Assembly (NCBI RefSeq): GCF_004337985.1
Contig: NC_043742.1
Location: 3,086,176 to 3,150,175, forward strand
Origin: Pyricularia pennisetigena
Lineage: Eukaryota > Ascomycota > Sordariomycetes > Magnaporthales > Pyriculariaceae
Length of the DNA stretch: 64,000 nucleotides
Reading direction: 5' to 3'
Shown here: positions 23,362 through 33,767 of the stretch, piece after piece
How positions within the stretch are numbered: the first letter of the stretch is position 1
How the letters are laid out: each line of letters opens with the position of its first letter
Translations under genes and position numbers: made by a program
The notes under the pieces: model-generated
Databases searched by the model: none
What the model was told of the DNA's origin: nothing
Seen by the model: the letters and a program-made list of their open reading frames with translations, nothing else

Positions 23362-23801
23362 ATGGCTTCACGATTTTTAATATTCGCCTTCTTGTCCATA
23401 ATAATCAAATTCACTGCTGCCATCACCTGCACAGACTGCGCCGCGCTCGAGCTCAGCCCACCACCAACGAGGATGCCCTGGAACAAAGAAGGCAGCAACT
23501 CACAACATTCAGCCACTCTTAGCAAGAGAGATGATGTGCAGCTCGTTCAGCCAGACGGACCACACCAAACCGCGAAGCTTGGCTACAAGACGGAGCTCAC
23601 TAAGGAGTGTGCGCAGGCCTGTCTAAAGACCTGCCGGCCATTTGACGGCTTGCCGTACGAGTACGCAGATTGCCGTAAGTGGCCATTTGAACCTTCGTCA
23701 TACCACCTCGAGCTCTGGTAGAGCAGGCTGATTACTGACCAGCCACCGCGACAGTGCTTGCTTGTCACACCCGGTCTCCTCCAAGCTGTTTTGTGCCTTG
23801 A
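23362..23801 (+). CDS. small cysteine-rich secreted protein (effector-like), two exons
   Basis: Predicted 119 residues after removing an 80-nt intron (23675-23754; GTAAGT donor, CAG acceptor). A hydrophobic signal peptide occupies about residues 1-20 (MASRFLIFAFLSIIIKFTAA) and is followed immediately by a CTDC pair. The mature part has eight cysteines: CTDC, three in ECAQACLKTC, one in ADC, and two supplied only by exon 2 (ACH and SC). An even number of cysteines in under 100 mature residues fits a disulphide-stabilised secreted protein. Without splicing the frame runs to a stop at 23721 with six cysteines, so the unspliced form cannot be excluded. No family recognised; effector role is inference from size, secretion and cysteines. 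Confidence 0.6.
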
Positions 23802-25215
23802 TTAGTGGAATCTCGGGCCTGGGCTTGGGATTGAGGGTTTTGGGGTTATATTGGGGAACAAGCTTGAGAAGTGGCATTGTCTTGCTGTTAGCGGGTAATT
23901 CAATCGCGATCAATCAAGTTATGTAATCATGCGTGCAAACATCACATGCGAACAAGATGATTTCTGTCATGTGCGGTCATAGCGGATAAAATTCAAAGGC
24001 TACCTACATGAGCGATATGCACTGGGAACCTACAAGGTCATATGCCCAGTTCCATCCCTGCTAATCTATTTAACGTGCATACAGCCTAAGATTTACTATT
24101 TATAATGAGCAAGGAAGAGTTATAATGCGCATATATTAAGTACAACCTATGTATATCCGCATCAGCGTCGTATGTCTGTGGAATTTCGTCATGTTTCTAC
24201 ACAGCAAGTTCTTGCGGTGGTTGGAACGTCTATGCATCCCATGACCAATGTAGTTGGTTGGGATCACAGCGATTTGTGATGTTGAATAACCACCATATCC
24301 ATAGCCTTGTATGATCCGGATGATTAGAGTAGCATTTTATATATACCAAACCTTATATGTACGTTGACCAATAACCATAAGGCAAAGCCACGAAACATTC
24401 ACTACACCAACAGCCACTGTACCTGCAGGTATACCTGAAATACAGGACGAAGAGCCCAAAAGCATGAGATCTTATCAGTATTTATGACGACGTATTTGCA
24501 GTTTTCAAAAAATCATGCAACCTTTGTCCGAGATTTTGTTCAGTGTGTGTGTGGTGCATAAGTGGTTTATGCAGTGTTCACCCACCACTTGACTCTTGTA
24601 CAATTGTCAATATTAATAATCTCAGGCAAGCCTCAAGTTTTGGTAAGGGCATTTTTGGAAAAAAAAAAAAAAAAAAAAAAAAAAAAGTGTGGATCAAAAC
24701 TAGACTGGACTGGTTCTAGGCTCAATACTATACCGTTTTTATCTCCCACCTGGTTGCAACAACAACATGTTGATTGGGCCTCCAAAGTCCAGTGATAAGA
24801 CGCTTACCTGCGTTTAATGTGGAGCGGACGCCAAGTGGTCATCGGCTCAAAATCTGCCGACGCGATGGGTCTCGATAGGAAAATTTGCCCCCCTTGCTGG
24901 TGACGTCGTAGAGCGGCAGCCCCGTCTCCGAAAAGTCGGGCGGCAAAAAAAAAAAGAGGAAAACAAATTCTGAGATGGATTCCGGAGAAATTCCACCAGA
25001 GATGACGGGACGCCGGCTTATCGGAAGCGATACTACTGCCGGTTACACTCGTCCGAATGTGAGGGTTTTCCATACCCGGCAGAGTTACAAGATCATAGCT
25101 TGGCAAATCAATGGTGTATTTACCTGAATAGGTTCGAAGCTTCTTGGCCTTTTGATTGACCAAGTACCGTCGATCTCTCAATACACATGCGACCTGTACG
25201 AGTCCGGTAGCCGTC
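23802..25215. other. intergenic with A28 tract, no gene seen
   Basis: About 1.4 kb, moderately AT-rich from 24000 to 24700, with an A28 run at 24659-24686. The last few hundred bases should contain the MFS gene promoter. No supported frame. Confidence 0.5.
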
Positions 25216-27012
25216 ATGTGGAATGAGAAGTCACGGAGCGACAATGTCGACCTGGAGAACAACAAACCCGCAGCCGACCGGGAGCTCGAGGGCAACGATA
25301 ATGACCGGCCAACAGTCGCTCAAGAGCCGTTGCCGCAAAATCCCACGGATGGCGGTGACGACGACAGCGACGCCGAGAGCGTGGGCGGGCAGCGCAGCAC
25401 CATGACGACGCGGCAGCTGCTGCTCGCCTTTCCCGCCCTCTCCATCTCGCTCTTCGTCTCCTTTATCGACCAGACCAGCGTATCGACCGCGATACCGGCC
25501 ATTGCCGAGGACCTCGACACGGGCGCCGCCACGTCGTGGATCGGGGCCTCGTTCCTCATCGCCTCGACGGCATTTCAGCTGATCAACGGCCGTCTTTCCG
25601 ACATCTTTGGGCGCAAGAATCTGCTGCTCGTGTGCCTGGGCCTCATGGGCCTCGGCGATTTGCTCTGCGGCTTTGCCAAAACCAAGGAGCAGCTGTTTGC
25701 CTTTCGCGCCATCGCGGGCGTGGGCGGCGGCGGCATCAACAGCATCGTCATGATCATCGTCAGCGACGTCACCACGCTCGAGAACCGCGGCAAGTACCAG
25801 GGCGTGCTCGGCGCCATGATCTCGCTCGCCAACGGCGTCGGGCCCTTCATCGGCGGGGTGGTGGTCGAGAAGGCCAACTGGCGCTGGGTGTTTTGGATGG
25901 TGCCGCTGCTCGCCGCCCCGACCGCCGCCGTCATCTTCTTCTTCCTCACCCTGCGGCACCACGACGACAGCAGCTACCTGGACAAGATCAAGCGCATCGA
26001 CCACGGCGGCATCGTGCTGAACCTGGCATCGGTGCTTTTGGTTCTGGTTCCACTCTCGGGAGGAGGCGTCACCTACGCTTGGGGGTCGCCGTTCCTGATC
26101 GGAACCCTCGTCGCCGGCTGCGTCCTCGCCGTGGGCTTTGTGCTGTACGAATGGAAGGTCGCCGCGATGCCCATCATGCCGCTGCGGCTCTACCGCTACC
26201 CGCACTGCTCGTACCTGTACGCGCAGACTTTCCTCACGGGCATGGCCTACTTTGGCGCCTTCTTCTACCTGCCAATCTACTTTCAGTCCGTGCTCGGCAA
26301 CGGGCCTCTCCTCTCGGGGGTCCTCCTGCTGAGTCTCGTCATCACCTCGTCCGCCTCCTCGATCCTCTCGGGCTTGTTCATGGCACGCAAGGGCCGCTAC
26401 ATGTCGTGCATCCTGGTCGGGTTCGCCCTGTGGACGCTGGGCAACGGCCTGACGCTGATGTTCGACCGGTCGACGGCGGCGGGCGCGCTGGTCGGCATCC
26501 TGATAGTGCAGGGGTTCGGCACGGGCCTGACGCTGCAGCCGACGCTGGTCGGCATGTACGCCAACTCTGCCAGCCGGGACCGCGCCGTGACGACGGGCCT
26601 GCGCAACTTCATCCGCACCATCGGCGGCGCCTTTGGCCTCGTCGTCTCGGGCGCCATCCTCAACAACACCCTCAACCAGGAGCTGTCGGGCCGCCCGGGG
26701 TTCTCTGAAGAGACCATCGCGAGCTTGACGTCGTCGGCCTACACCATCGATGCGCTGGGCCTGCCCAGGGAGGATGTGGACCTCGTGTTGACCGTGTACA
26801 TGCGCGGGCTGCATTACATCTTTGTCTTTTTCACAGTATGCTCCGCACTGAGTCTATTGTTGACCTTTGGTGTGGGTAACACGGATCTCAAGGCCAAGGC
26901 CAAAGCTCAGGCAGATGGGGGCGAAAAGTCGGCGGCACAGCAGGAGGAGACTACACCGAGTTTTACAGCGGCCTCTCGGCCCGGCAGCTCTCTAGAACAG
27001 TCCCGGGGATGA
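25216..27012 (+). CDS. MFS multidrug/toxin exporter, DHA2 (14-TM) type
   Basis: Product of 598 residues in the plasma or vacuolar membrane. After a hydrophilic acidic N-terminus (about 1-65) come the typical DHA2 elements: FIDQTSVSTAIPAIAEDL (TM1 and the D-x-T-x-V-x-x-A-x-P motif), SWIGASFLIASTAFQLINGRLSDIFGRK (motif A, G-R-L-S-D-x-F-G-R-K), and GVGGGGINSIVMIIVSDV with GPFIGGVVVEKANWRWVFW (motif C region). About 14 hydrophobic segments follow. The family exports toxins, drugs and secondary metabolites by proton antiport. The ATG at 25216 (MWNEKS) is preferred to a longer in-frame extension. No biosynthetic genes adjoin it, so the substrate is unknown. GC-rich coding creates long antisense frames that I regard as artefacts. 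Confidence 0.92.
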   Translation: MWNEKSRSDNVDLENNKPAADRELEGNDNDRPTVAQEPLPQNPTDGGDDDSDAESVGGQRSTMTTRQLLLAFPALSISLFVSFIDQTSVSTAIPAIAEDLDTGAATSWIGASFLIASTAFQLINGRLSDIFGRKNLLLVCLGLMGLGDLLCGFAKTKEQLFAFRAIAGVGGGGINSIVMIIVSDVTTLENRGKYQGVLGAMISLANGVGPFIGGVVVEKANWRWVFWMVPLLAAPTAAVIFFFLTLRHHDDSSYLDKIKRIDHGGIVLNLASVLLVLVPLSGGGVTYAWGSPFLIGTLVAGCVLAVGFVLYEWKVAAMPIMPLRLYRYPHCSYLYAQTFLTGMAYFGAFFYLPIYFQSVLGNGPLLSGVLLLSLVITSSASSILSGLFMARKGRYMSCILVGFALWTLGNGLTLMFDRSTAAGALVGILIVQGFGTGLTLQPTLVGMYANSASRDRAVTTGLRNFIRTIGGAFGLVVSGAILNNTLNQELSGRPGFSEETIASLTSSAYTIDALGLPREDVDLVLTVYMRGLHYIFVFFTVCSALSLLLTFGVGNTDLKAKAKAQADGGEKSAAQQEETTPSFTAASRPGSSLEQSRG

Positions 27013-28298
27013 GAGAAGATGAAACAAGAAAAGAAAAAAAAATAAAAAAAATAAACAAAAAAACAAGTAACGAGCGCAGAGCGTAAAGTGGGAGTGTGGG
27101 GTACTGAAAAAGAAAACAATGCAATCAGCATAATAAAAACAATCCCTATTTTTGTCATTGCACGGGCGGGTTAGCATTAAAAAGAACAAGGAATAGAGCC
27201 CAAAAAAAGATGCACGTGATGATTGCGTCTTTGTACTCATACTGAATTTAGACATCGAACCCTTGCCTTGTGGCTGTTTGATGTGCGCAGGTAGTACGTG
27301 TTTGCTCGTATAAATTTTGTCGCGACGTCGTGATTGAAGGTTAAATATTATCGGCACCTGGGTGCCATGGTAGATAGTCCATTGGTGAGAAGTTTCTCCG
27401 CTCTCAAATGTCTAAAAATTGACCAAAATGGATTAAGGTGACTGAAAAGAAAAAAAAAAGGAGAAACTACTACTGCAATTGGCTGGAGAGGATTTCGCAA
27501 CCTGCCCTTAAATGACTAGACTAGTCTAATCATCACAACGTATTTTCAACGCAGTAATGTCAAAAAGCGTCGGAGGAATTGAACAATTGGGGGAAAAAAA
27601 AAAAAAAGCTAGTTTCTATTTAGACGAGTTCATAACCATGCCTTTAAGGCTTTCATTATCAATCACAGGACCAACAAAATCAAGAATTTTTTTAAGGAAA
27701 TCTCAAAGATGAACAAACGGGCAATAGACTTTATCATGCGTGGTCCAACCCTGACAGCAGCTTTGATCGAGAGACCCTTAACCTGATCTAGGGCAATCTA
27801 TTCTTGAGCAATGCCGATCAGTGATAGGCAGATCATAAAAATAACCCTGCTGTCATACGGTGCGCACATCCCCAACCTGGTGCCATTATGTGCAAGGCCC
27901 GCATGGATGTTGCTAGCCGCATCGGCCCAATTCGCCGTGGAAAGATATTCTGTACTGCGCTTTGTATGATCAGCATAGTCGCCAGAAAGTGCCATTTTTA
28001 AAACCATCAATGCGTACAAAAGGAGCACCCACACCGCCTCCCTGAATTTTGTTGAATTTTTTTTCCCTCTTTTTCTCCTCTTAACCCGGTTTTGAACTGT
28101 CAGCTCTGGCTGTTTAATTTCCGTACCAACACTCCTTTAGTTTTCATTTGTTTCTTTTGGGGGGGTTTTTTTTCTCGGGGTTCTTTTCTTTGCTTTTAAA
28201 TCCCTTTTTGTTCCCCTTTTCCCTTGTCGTCTACGTTTGTTTATTTATTTTTCCTTGATGTGTTTCTTTGGATTTCTAATATTTTCAATTCCAAAGCA
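27013..28298. other. intergenic, no gene seen
   Basis: About 1.3 kb. The first 300 bases are A-rich after the MFS stop. 28050-28290 is strongly T/C-rich, the usual look of a fungal promoter and 5' leader ahead of the next gene. Confidence 0.5.
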
Positions 28299-29546
28299 AT
28301 GCAACTCTCCAATGTTTTCAAGCTCGTCGCCATCGTGGCTCTTAGCGCCCCCGCGCTAGCTAAGCCCATCGACGTTCAGGACGAGACCGGCCTCGCTGCC
28401 CGCGGCGTCGACCCTGCGCGGGGGGACGTCGCCCAGGTCCAAGAAGCCGTGAGTAAGGATTCCATCGAAGTTGACCAGGAAAAGGAGAAGGAGGAGGAGA
28501 AGAAGAAGAAGCCCGAGGTCGTGGCCCGCGAAGTCAGGACCACCAGCAGCAGCAGCAACATAAACCCCGTCGAGTCCGCAAACCATATCCGCCGTAGCTT
28601 GCTCACCCTTGCCAGCAAGCTTCCGATCCCAGGACTCCCGGGCCTCGCCATCAAGGGCACGGCTCTCCTCAAGAACGGACTGTCGCTGGTCTCAAAGGGC
28701 AAAAAGGCCGCGCAAGCCGCAAAGGGTGTACGGGTTGCGAAAGCCGCAAGGATGCCCCAGGGAGCTGCCGGGCGCGCAAGAGGCTTCTTTCGCAGGCCGA
28801 TGATGCGCAGACCAATGATGCGCGGGTCAATGATGCGCGGGTCAATGATGCGCGGGTCAATGATGCGTGGAGGAGCAGCACGACCTGGAGGCATGGCTCC
28901 AGGGGCAATGATTCGCGGAGGAGCACAATCGGGTCGCATGGCTCCAGGGAGAATGGCTCAAGGGGGAATGGCTCAAGGGGGAATGGCTCAAGGGGGAATG
29001 GCTCAAGGGGGAATGGCCCAAGGAGGAATGGCCCAAGGAGGAATGGCCCAAGGGGGAATGGGCAGATCGATGATGCGCCAAGGCTCAATCCGTCCGCAGA
29101 CAGCCGTCTCGGGGGCAGCAGCAATGGCACCGGGAGCGGCCGGTCAGGGAGTCGGACAGGGAGCAGCGGGCTCCGCGGCGGCAGCCGGCGGTCAGGGCAT
29201 GGGTGGACAAATGGCGGCCGGAGCGGCGGGCGGAGGCTTCCTGGGCGGTGCGGCCGCGGGAGCCGCCCTCGCCGGCAGCATGGGAATCGGGTTGCAGACC
29301 GACACGGGCCGTTGCCACTGCGTGCCCATCGGACGCAGGGACCTCAAGAGCCTCGCGCGCCGCCAGATGGAGGGTCATGGCCAAAACCAAGGAGGACAAT
29401 GCCCACCTTGTCCCGCCGGCCAAGTTCTGTTTGCAGTCTCGCATAATGGTCAACAGGATGGTGATCATGCTGATGGTGGTGGTGGTGGTGGCATGTTCCC
29501 ACAAGGTCAGCCAAATTTCTCCTTTAGGCCACATGGTTCGATGTAA
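28299..29546 (+). CDS. secreted protein with Gly/Met/Gln pentapeptide repeats
   Basis: 415 residues from the ATG at 28299. A clear signal peptide ends ...SAPALA near residue 21. Next comes an acidic then basic segment with EKEKEEEKKKK near 61-71. A repeat block at about 167-256 has MMRGS-type units (four or five copies) followed by about seven tandem GGMAQ units. A Gly/Ala-rich hydrophobic stretch follows (about 275-340). The C-terminal domain has CHC and CPPC pairs and a His/Gly-rich tail. Arg-Arg and Lys-Arg pairs (for example RRP and GRR) could be processing sites. No known family recognised. The repeat block would be expected to vary in copy number between strains. Wall association or a surface role is only a guess from secretion and composition. 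Confidence 0.7.
   Translation: MQLSNVFKLVAIVALSAPALAKPIDVQDETGLAARGVDPARGDVAQVQEAVSKDSIEVDQEKEKEEEKKKKPEVVAREVRTTSSSSNINPVESANHIRRSLLTLASKLPIPGLPGLAIKGTALLKNGLSLVSKGKKAAQAAKGVRVAKAARMPQGAAGRARGFFRRPMMRRPMMRGSMMRGSMMRGSMMRGGAARPGGMAPGAMIRGGAQSGRMAPGRMAQGGMAQGGMAQGGMAQGGMAQGGMAQGGMAQGGMGRSMMRQGSIRPQTAVSGAAAMAPGAAGQGVGQGAAGSAAAAGGQGMGGQMAAGAAGGGFLGGAAAGAALAGSMGIGLQTDTGRCHCVPIGRRDLKSLARRQMEGHGQNQGGQCPPCPAGQVLFAVSHNGQQDGDHADGGGGGGMFPQGQPNFSFRPHGSM
28816..29060 (+). repeat. 15-bp coding tandem repeats
   Basis: Two in-frame minisatellites inside the secreted protein gene: ATGATGCGCGGGTCA-type units at about 28816-28865, and GGAATGGCTCAAGGG-type units at about 28965-29060, seven copies or so with small changes (CTC/CCC, GGG/GGA). 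The unit is 15 bp, so copy changes keep the reading frame. Confidence 0.85.
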
Positions 29547-30418
29547 TAAAGGAATATCGCGACTAGGGTGGGCGTTTTCATCTTTTTCTTTCTCCTTTCC
29601 TTCTTTTCTCTTTAGGTTCCCTTTTTTCCTTTTTCCTTTTCTTTTTTTTTTCTTCCTGTTTTTGCAGATTGAGCGCTCCTCAAGATCACTTGTTCGCTTC
29701 CATTCGTGGGGTTGACTGGTTGGTTTTTATCCATCTGACACTGCTGCTGGAAGATGTTCAAGCGATCTGGTTTGAAAACGGCCCCAAGATCATGTGGTCT
29801 CAACGTTTAAAAGCTGCTTTTTTTATTTTCTTTTTATTTCCTCCCTTTTTGTTTTTGCTCGACTTTGTTCGATATATAGATCTGCGATCACGATCTGAGA
29901 TCACGGAAAGAAGTTTCAGCGCAAGGAATTTTTCGCCTTCAGGTGCTCACATATCTTGGCATCTATTCAATAAGTAGTTGGCCCAACGCTTGATGGTGCC
30001 GAAAGTAATGAACACAATACCCTTATGATTTATCTTTCGTCCCTTGCAATACAGGAGTCTACGCTCAGGCCACCCATAAGATGTCAAAGCAAAGGCAGTG
30101 TAGTCATGCTTTTGAAAAGCAACATTTCAAGCCAGATTTCCCGGCTCTGCCTCTCACTAAAACTGCTTTGTGGAAATGCATCCAATTCGTCGTAACCTGT
30201 TACCTATGTACAAGAACTCGTTTCCGAACAATGCAATAACCAAAACCAAACATGTAGACCGATTCCATCAAGCCGGTTTACTCTCCCAGGAGTTTTCCCA
30301 TCCAGGCCCGCACATCTAGGGCCTGGCCAGAGCCTGCTCAATGACAATCTCAACAACTGCCCCTGGGCTGTTGAAGCACTGCGAGGCGCGGGGGGGTTTG
30401 GGAACCATGTCGCATTGG
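29547..30418. other. intergenic, no gene seen
   Basis: Between the 3' ends of two convergent genes. 29575-29660 is a long C/T-rich stretch. No supported frame. Confidence 0.5.
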
Positions 30419-30726
30419 TCAGCTGTAGCACCGGTATAAGCAGCCATGGCCGTGGCCACGGCTGCATTCCTTGCGAGCCTGTATCATAGCAGTGTCGACG
30501 CCTAGGTGGTTGGGGCGCGGGGGCCAGGAATGGCGGTGTAACCGCACACGTCGGTGTGGGGGTAGCATCGGCGTTCGCATCCGTATCCCATGTCGGCGCA
30601 GCGCGAATCCCTGCGAGGTTGGAGTTTGGGTTCTTCGGCGGCGGTGGTGCTCAACGGAGCGGCGAGCGCGGTGCCGGCCAGGAGGGCGACCATGAGCTGG
30701 CCAATGGTGGTGAAGGAGACCTGCAT
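30419..30726 (-). CDS. small secreted cysteine-rich protein, probably two exons
   Basis: The ATG at 30726-30724 begins a signal peptide (MQVSFTTIGQLMVALLAG, cleavage near residues 22-23, A-A-P). The mature part has a CADMGYGCERRCY block. Read without splicing, the frame stops at 30504 (74 residues, four cysteines). A second block, CSRGHGHGCLYRCYS then TGA at 30419, lies just downstream in another frame and matches the first block's spacing (C, Gly-x-Gly-Cys, x-x-Arg-Cys-Tyr). This suggests an exon 2 from 30478. A join from 30550 to 30478 (71-nt intron, donor GTGTGC, acceptor ATACAG) keeps frame and yields six cysteines, but the donor is weak. The signal peptide is firm; the second exon is inference. 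Effector-like by size and cysteines. Confidence 0.5.
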
Positions 30727-31786
30727 CTTGGCGAGTTTTGTTTGTGCGAGTTTGGACAAGAAGAAGGATGTTGTCGCCCGAGATAGAAAAAAAAAGACTG
30801 ACAGGCGTGAGATGATTTGCACCAGAAAAATGTAGAGAGAGAGAGAAAAAAAAAAGGAAATGAAAAGGGGTACAAAGGAGAATGACTGCGAAAGACAGAC
30901 TGTAGGAAATGTATACTCGAATGAGGATGAGGATGAAAACTGAAAATGTCGACAAAGAAGCACGACTATGCTAATACTTATACGAATCTGTTCTCTGTTT
31001 CCGACGATGCCAATATCGTCCCTGCCAGGCTCCTGCCCATGCTATCGCAAATCAACAGACGGTAGTAGTTCTCGGCATATAACTAATACCTCAAAAAGGC
31101 GATTGTTTGGCCATGTCAAAACACTGGGCATCGATATTGTTTCCTTTTTAGCAATCGTTCGAAACAAAGTCCGCGAGCCGAACCGCAATTGACGGGCGGT
31201 TTTTAGTGGCTCAAGGGTGATCCATTGCTTCGGTAAGCGTGACATTATACTTTGACCGTCGCGACAAAAATAGCTCTTTGGTTTTAGCTTTTGGCTGAAT
31301 GGGGCAATTCGACTGTGAGAGTGACTCCACTCTCCGGCATGTGCCCCCCCAAGTTATGCGTAAAAATAGAGTAGAGAATTCTGGGCTCTGTACCAAAGCG
31401 GTTGGCATTCAGGATACTAATAATAAGCATCAGTCGGTATCTTGGTACATCGCATAAAGGGCAAGCCACATGTAATACTGTGTCTAATTTCACGGCATTT
31501 GTTTCTGACCCACACGGATCTGGTGATCCTCCCGCGAATGACCAGAATGAGAACGGCGGGCTCCAGTAGATCAGCGCGAGTGCAATGAGATCATCGATAA
31601 TAGCTATAAGCCGAAGTTTGAGCTTGATAAGTTGATGCATACCGAAATTTTGCGTCGCTCGTCTTCAGCTTTCGGGCTTCTGCTGACAAGTTTGTATATT
31701 CTATCATTCATTATTCGAGTAACACGCTTTGCAGCTAGATTAGTCAACCAACCCAATGCCTCTCTTTCTTTCTTGCTTTTTTTTTT
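30727..31786. other. intergenic, no gene seen
   Basis: About 1 kb, bounded on the right by an assembly gap. It should hold the promoter of the small secreted gene (T/C-rich on its sense strand up to about 30960). A GATAAG lies at 31626-31631. Any 3' UTR of the NCS1 transporter would begin in the gap or here. Confidence 0.4.
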
Positions 31787-32397
31787 NNNNNNNNNNNNNN
31801 NNNNNNNNNNNNNNNNNNNNNNNNNNNNNNNNNNNNNNNNNNNNNNNNNNNNNNNNNNNNNNNNNNNNNNNNNNNNNNNNNNNNNNNNNNNNNNNNNNNN
31901 NNNNNNNNNNNNNNNNNNNNNNNNNNNNNNNNNNNNNNNNNNNNNNNNNNNNNNNNNNNNNNNNNNNNNNNNNNNNNNNNNNNNNNNNNNNNNNNNNNNN
32001 NNNNNNNNNNNNNNNNNNNNNNNNNNNNNNNNNNNNNNNNNNNNNNNNNNNNNNNNNNNNNNNNNNNNNNNNNNNNNNNNNNNNNNNNNNNNNNNNNNNN
32101 NNNNNNNNNNNNNNNNNNNNNNNNNNNNNNNNNNNNNNNNNNNNNNNNNNNNNNNNNNNNNNNNNNNNNNNNNNNNNNNNNNNNNNNNNNNNNNNNNNNN
32201 NNNNNNNNNNNNNNNNNNNNNNNNNNNNNNNNNNNNNNNNNNNNNNNNNNNNNNNNNNNNNNNNNNNNNNNNNNNNNNNNNNNNNNNNNNNNNNNNNNNN
32301 NNNNNNNNNNNNNNNNNNNNNNNNNNNNNNNNNNNNNNNNNNNNNNNNNNNNNNNNNNNNNNNNNNNNNNNNNNNNNNNNNNNNNNNNNNNNNNNNN
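31787..32397. other. assembly gap (611 N)
   Basis: Run of N. It removes the C-terminal part and stop codon of the NCS1 transporter. Confidence 0.99.
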
Positions 32398-33767
32398 GAG
32401 CCATGAAAATGTTGTAGCTGCCAAGGAACGACAGGAACGCCTCGGCACCTGCAATAAGCTTCCACGGCACGACGGCGACACCCAGGATTGCGCAGAGGAT
32501 CTGCCCCCTCTTGATGGTGAGCCACCTGGGGAAGAGCCCCGTCATGTCTGCACCAAAGGGGATGGAGTTGCAGCCGAGGTTGGTAGCAAACACGGCAAAC
32601 AGGAAACTGAGCGAGACGAAGAAGACGCCGGCGCGTCCGCCGGGGGTCCAGTAGTGATCCAGAATGGCGTCCAGCAGGTCCCAGGGGTTCCAGTAGGCCT
32701 CTCCCCACTTGCCCTGGATGGAGGTGGTGGAGGCGAGGCCGAGGAAGAAGACGAGGACCTGGCCGAAGAAGACGCAGAGGCCCTGCAGCAGGCCGGCGTC
32801 GCGCGGCTTCTGGACGTAGCGGGCCAGGTCGGGCTGGTTGACCAGCATGGGCGACAGCGAGCCCATGATGACGTTGATGCCGCTCATGAGGGCCCAGCCG
32901 AGCGGGGTGCTGGAGGCGGCCTCCTGGCCGTCGGCGTTGGCCTTGTTGATGTCGGCCACGCCGGTGCCGCTGGCCATGCACCAGCCGAACAGGCCGAGGC
33001 AGGCGACGGGCATGACGACGCCCTTGACGGTGAAGATGTAGTGGATCCTGGTCGGGTGCACCCAGGTGAAGGGGAACTTGAGCAGCCAGACCAGGAAGAA
33101 GGCGAGGAGCTGCTTGGAGGTGACGTCGGCGTCGGCGGGGAGCCTGTTGGGCCACAGGTGCCACGCGTCGCCGAATATGCAGCGGAAGCACACGCTGAGG
33201 AGGTTGCCGCCGTAAAAGGTCTGGATGCCGAACCAGACGATGCAGACCACGGCGCGGATGAAGACGAAGAAGTAGGCTCCGTACATGCCGACGACGGAAC
33301 GCGCGAGGACGGGACTGAAGGAGTATGTCAGTGAGAGAAAAGGAAGCTAGCTTTTGGAGTTGGAACCACACTTACTATCCAATGTGGTATTTTGCACCTG
33401 GACGAGCCATGGCCACCACGACAATGGACGCCAACAGAGCACCGAGGATGCACGAGATAAAGGCCTGCTGCCAGGTCAGGCCGACGACGATGAGCGAGGC
33501 GGCCACGTTCCACCCCGTGATGCCAAACATGGTGGAGAACCAGTACATTGGCAGGTTGAACCAAGTCCAGGTTCTCTGCTCCGGCGGCGTCGGCTCCAGG
33601 TCCATGTTTGACCAGCCCGGGTCGCCGATGGGGGGCCGTCCATCTTCGGTGCCGACGGGGGCCTCCAGCCACGAGACAAATGTTTCCTTGGACTGGAAGG
33701 GAGCCTTGACGGCCGTGAGGCTCGGTGTTGTGATCCGAGCCATTTGCCGTGTGGAGGATTTGTTCAT
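32398..33767 (-). CDS. NCS1-family nucleobase/allantoin/hydantoin-type permease, 3' end lost in a gap
   Basis: Plasma-membrane symporter of the nucleobase-cation-symport-1 family (fungal Fur/Dal4 branch). Exon 1 is 33767-33376; exon 2 runs from 33312 to the gap edge at 32398. The 63-nt intron has donor GTAAGT and acceptor CAG, joining ...AKYHIG-Y-PVLARS. Visible family features: TWTWFNLPMYWFS-x-x-FGITGWNVAAS (TM1 region), LTWQQAFISCILGALL, GMYGAYFFVFIRAVVCIVWFGIQTFYGG, LVNQPDLARYVQKPRDA, and NLGCNSIPFGADMTGLFPRWLTIKRGQ. The 435 visible residues against a usual 520-600 mean roughly 100-150 residues are missing, which fits inside the stated gap if its length is right. Known family substrates include uracil, allantoin, uridine and hydantoins. 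The start could also be the ATG at 33743. It is divergent from a Zn2Cys6 regulator. Confidence 0.9.

Noticed and set aside
25231..26814. 527-residue open frame antisense to the MFS transporter
   Set aside because: Shadow of GC-biased third positions; composition is Arg/His/Gln-rich with no domain, while the plus strand carries a textbook transporter.
32654..33334. 226-residue frame antisense to the NCS1 permease
   Set aside because: Low-complexity Ala/Gly/Glu/Val composition, overlaps a clear transporter exon.
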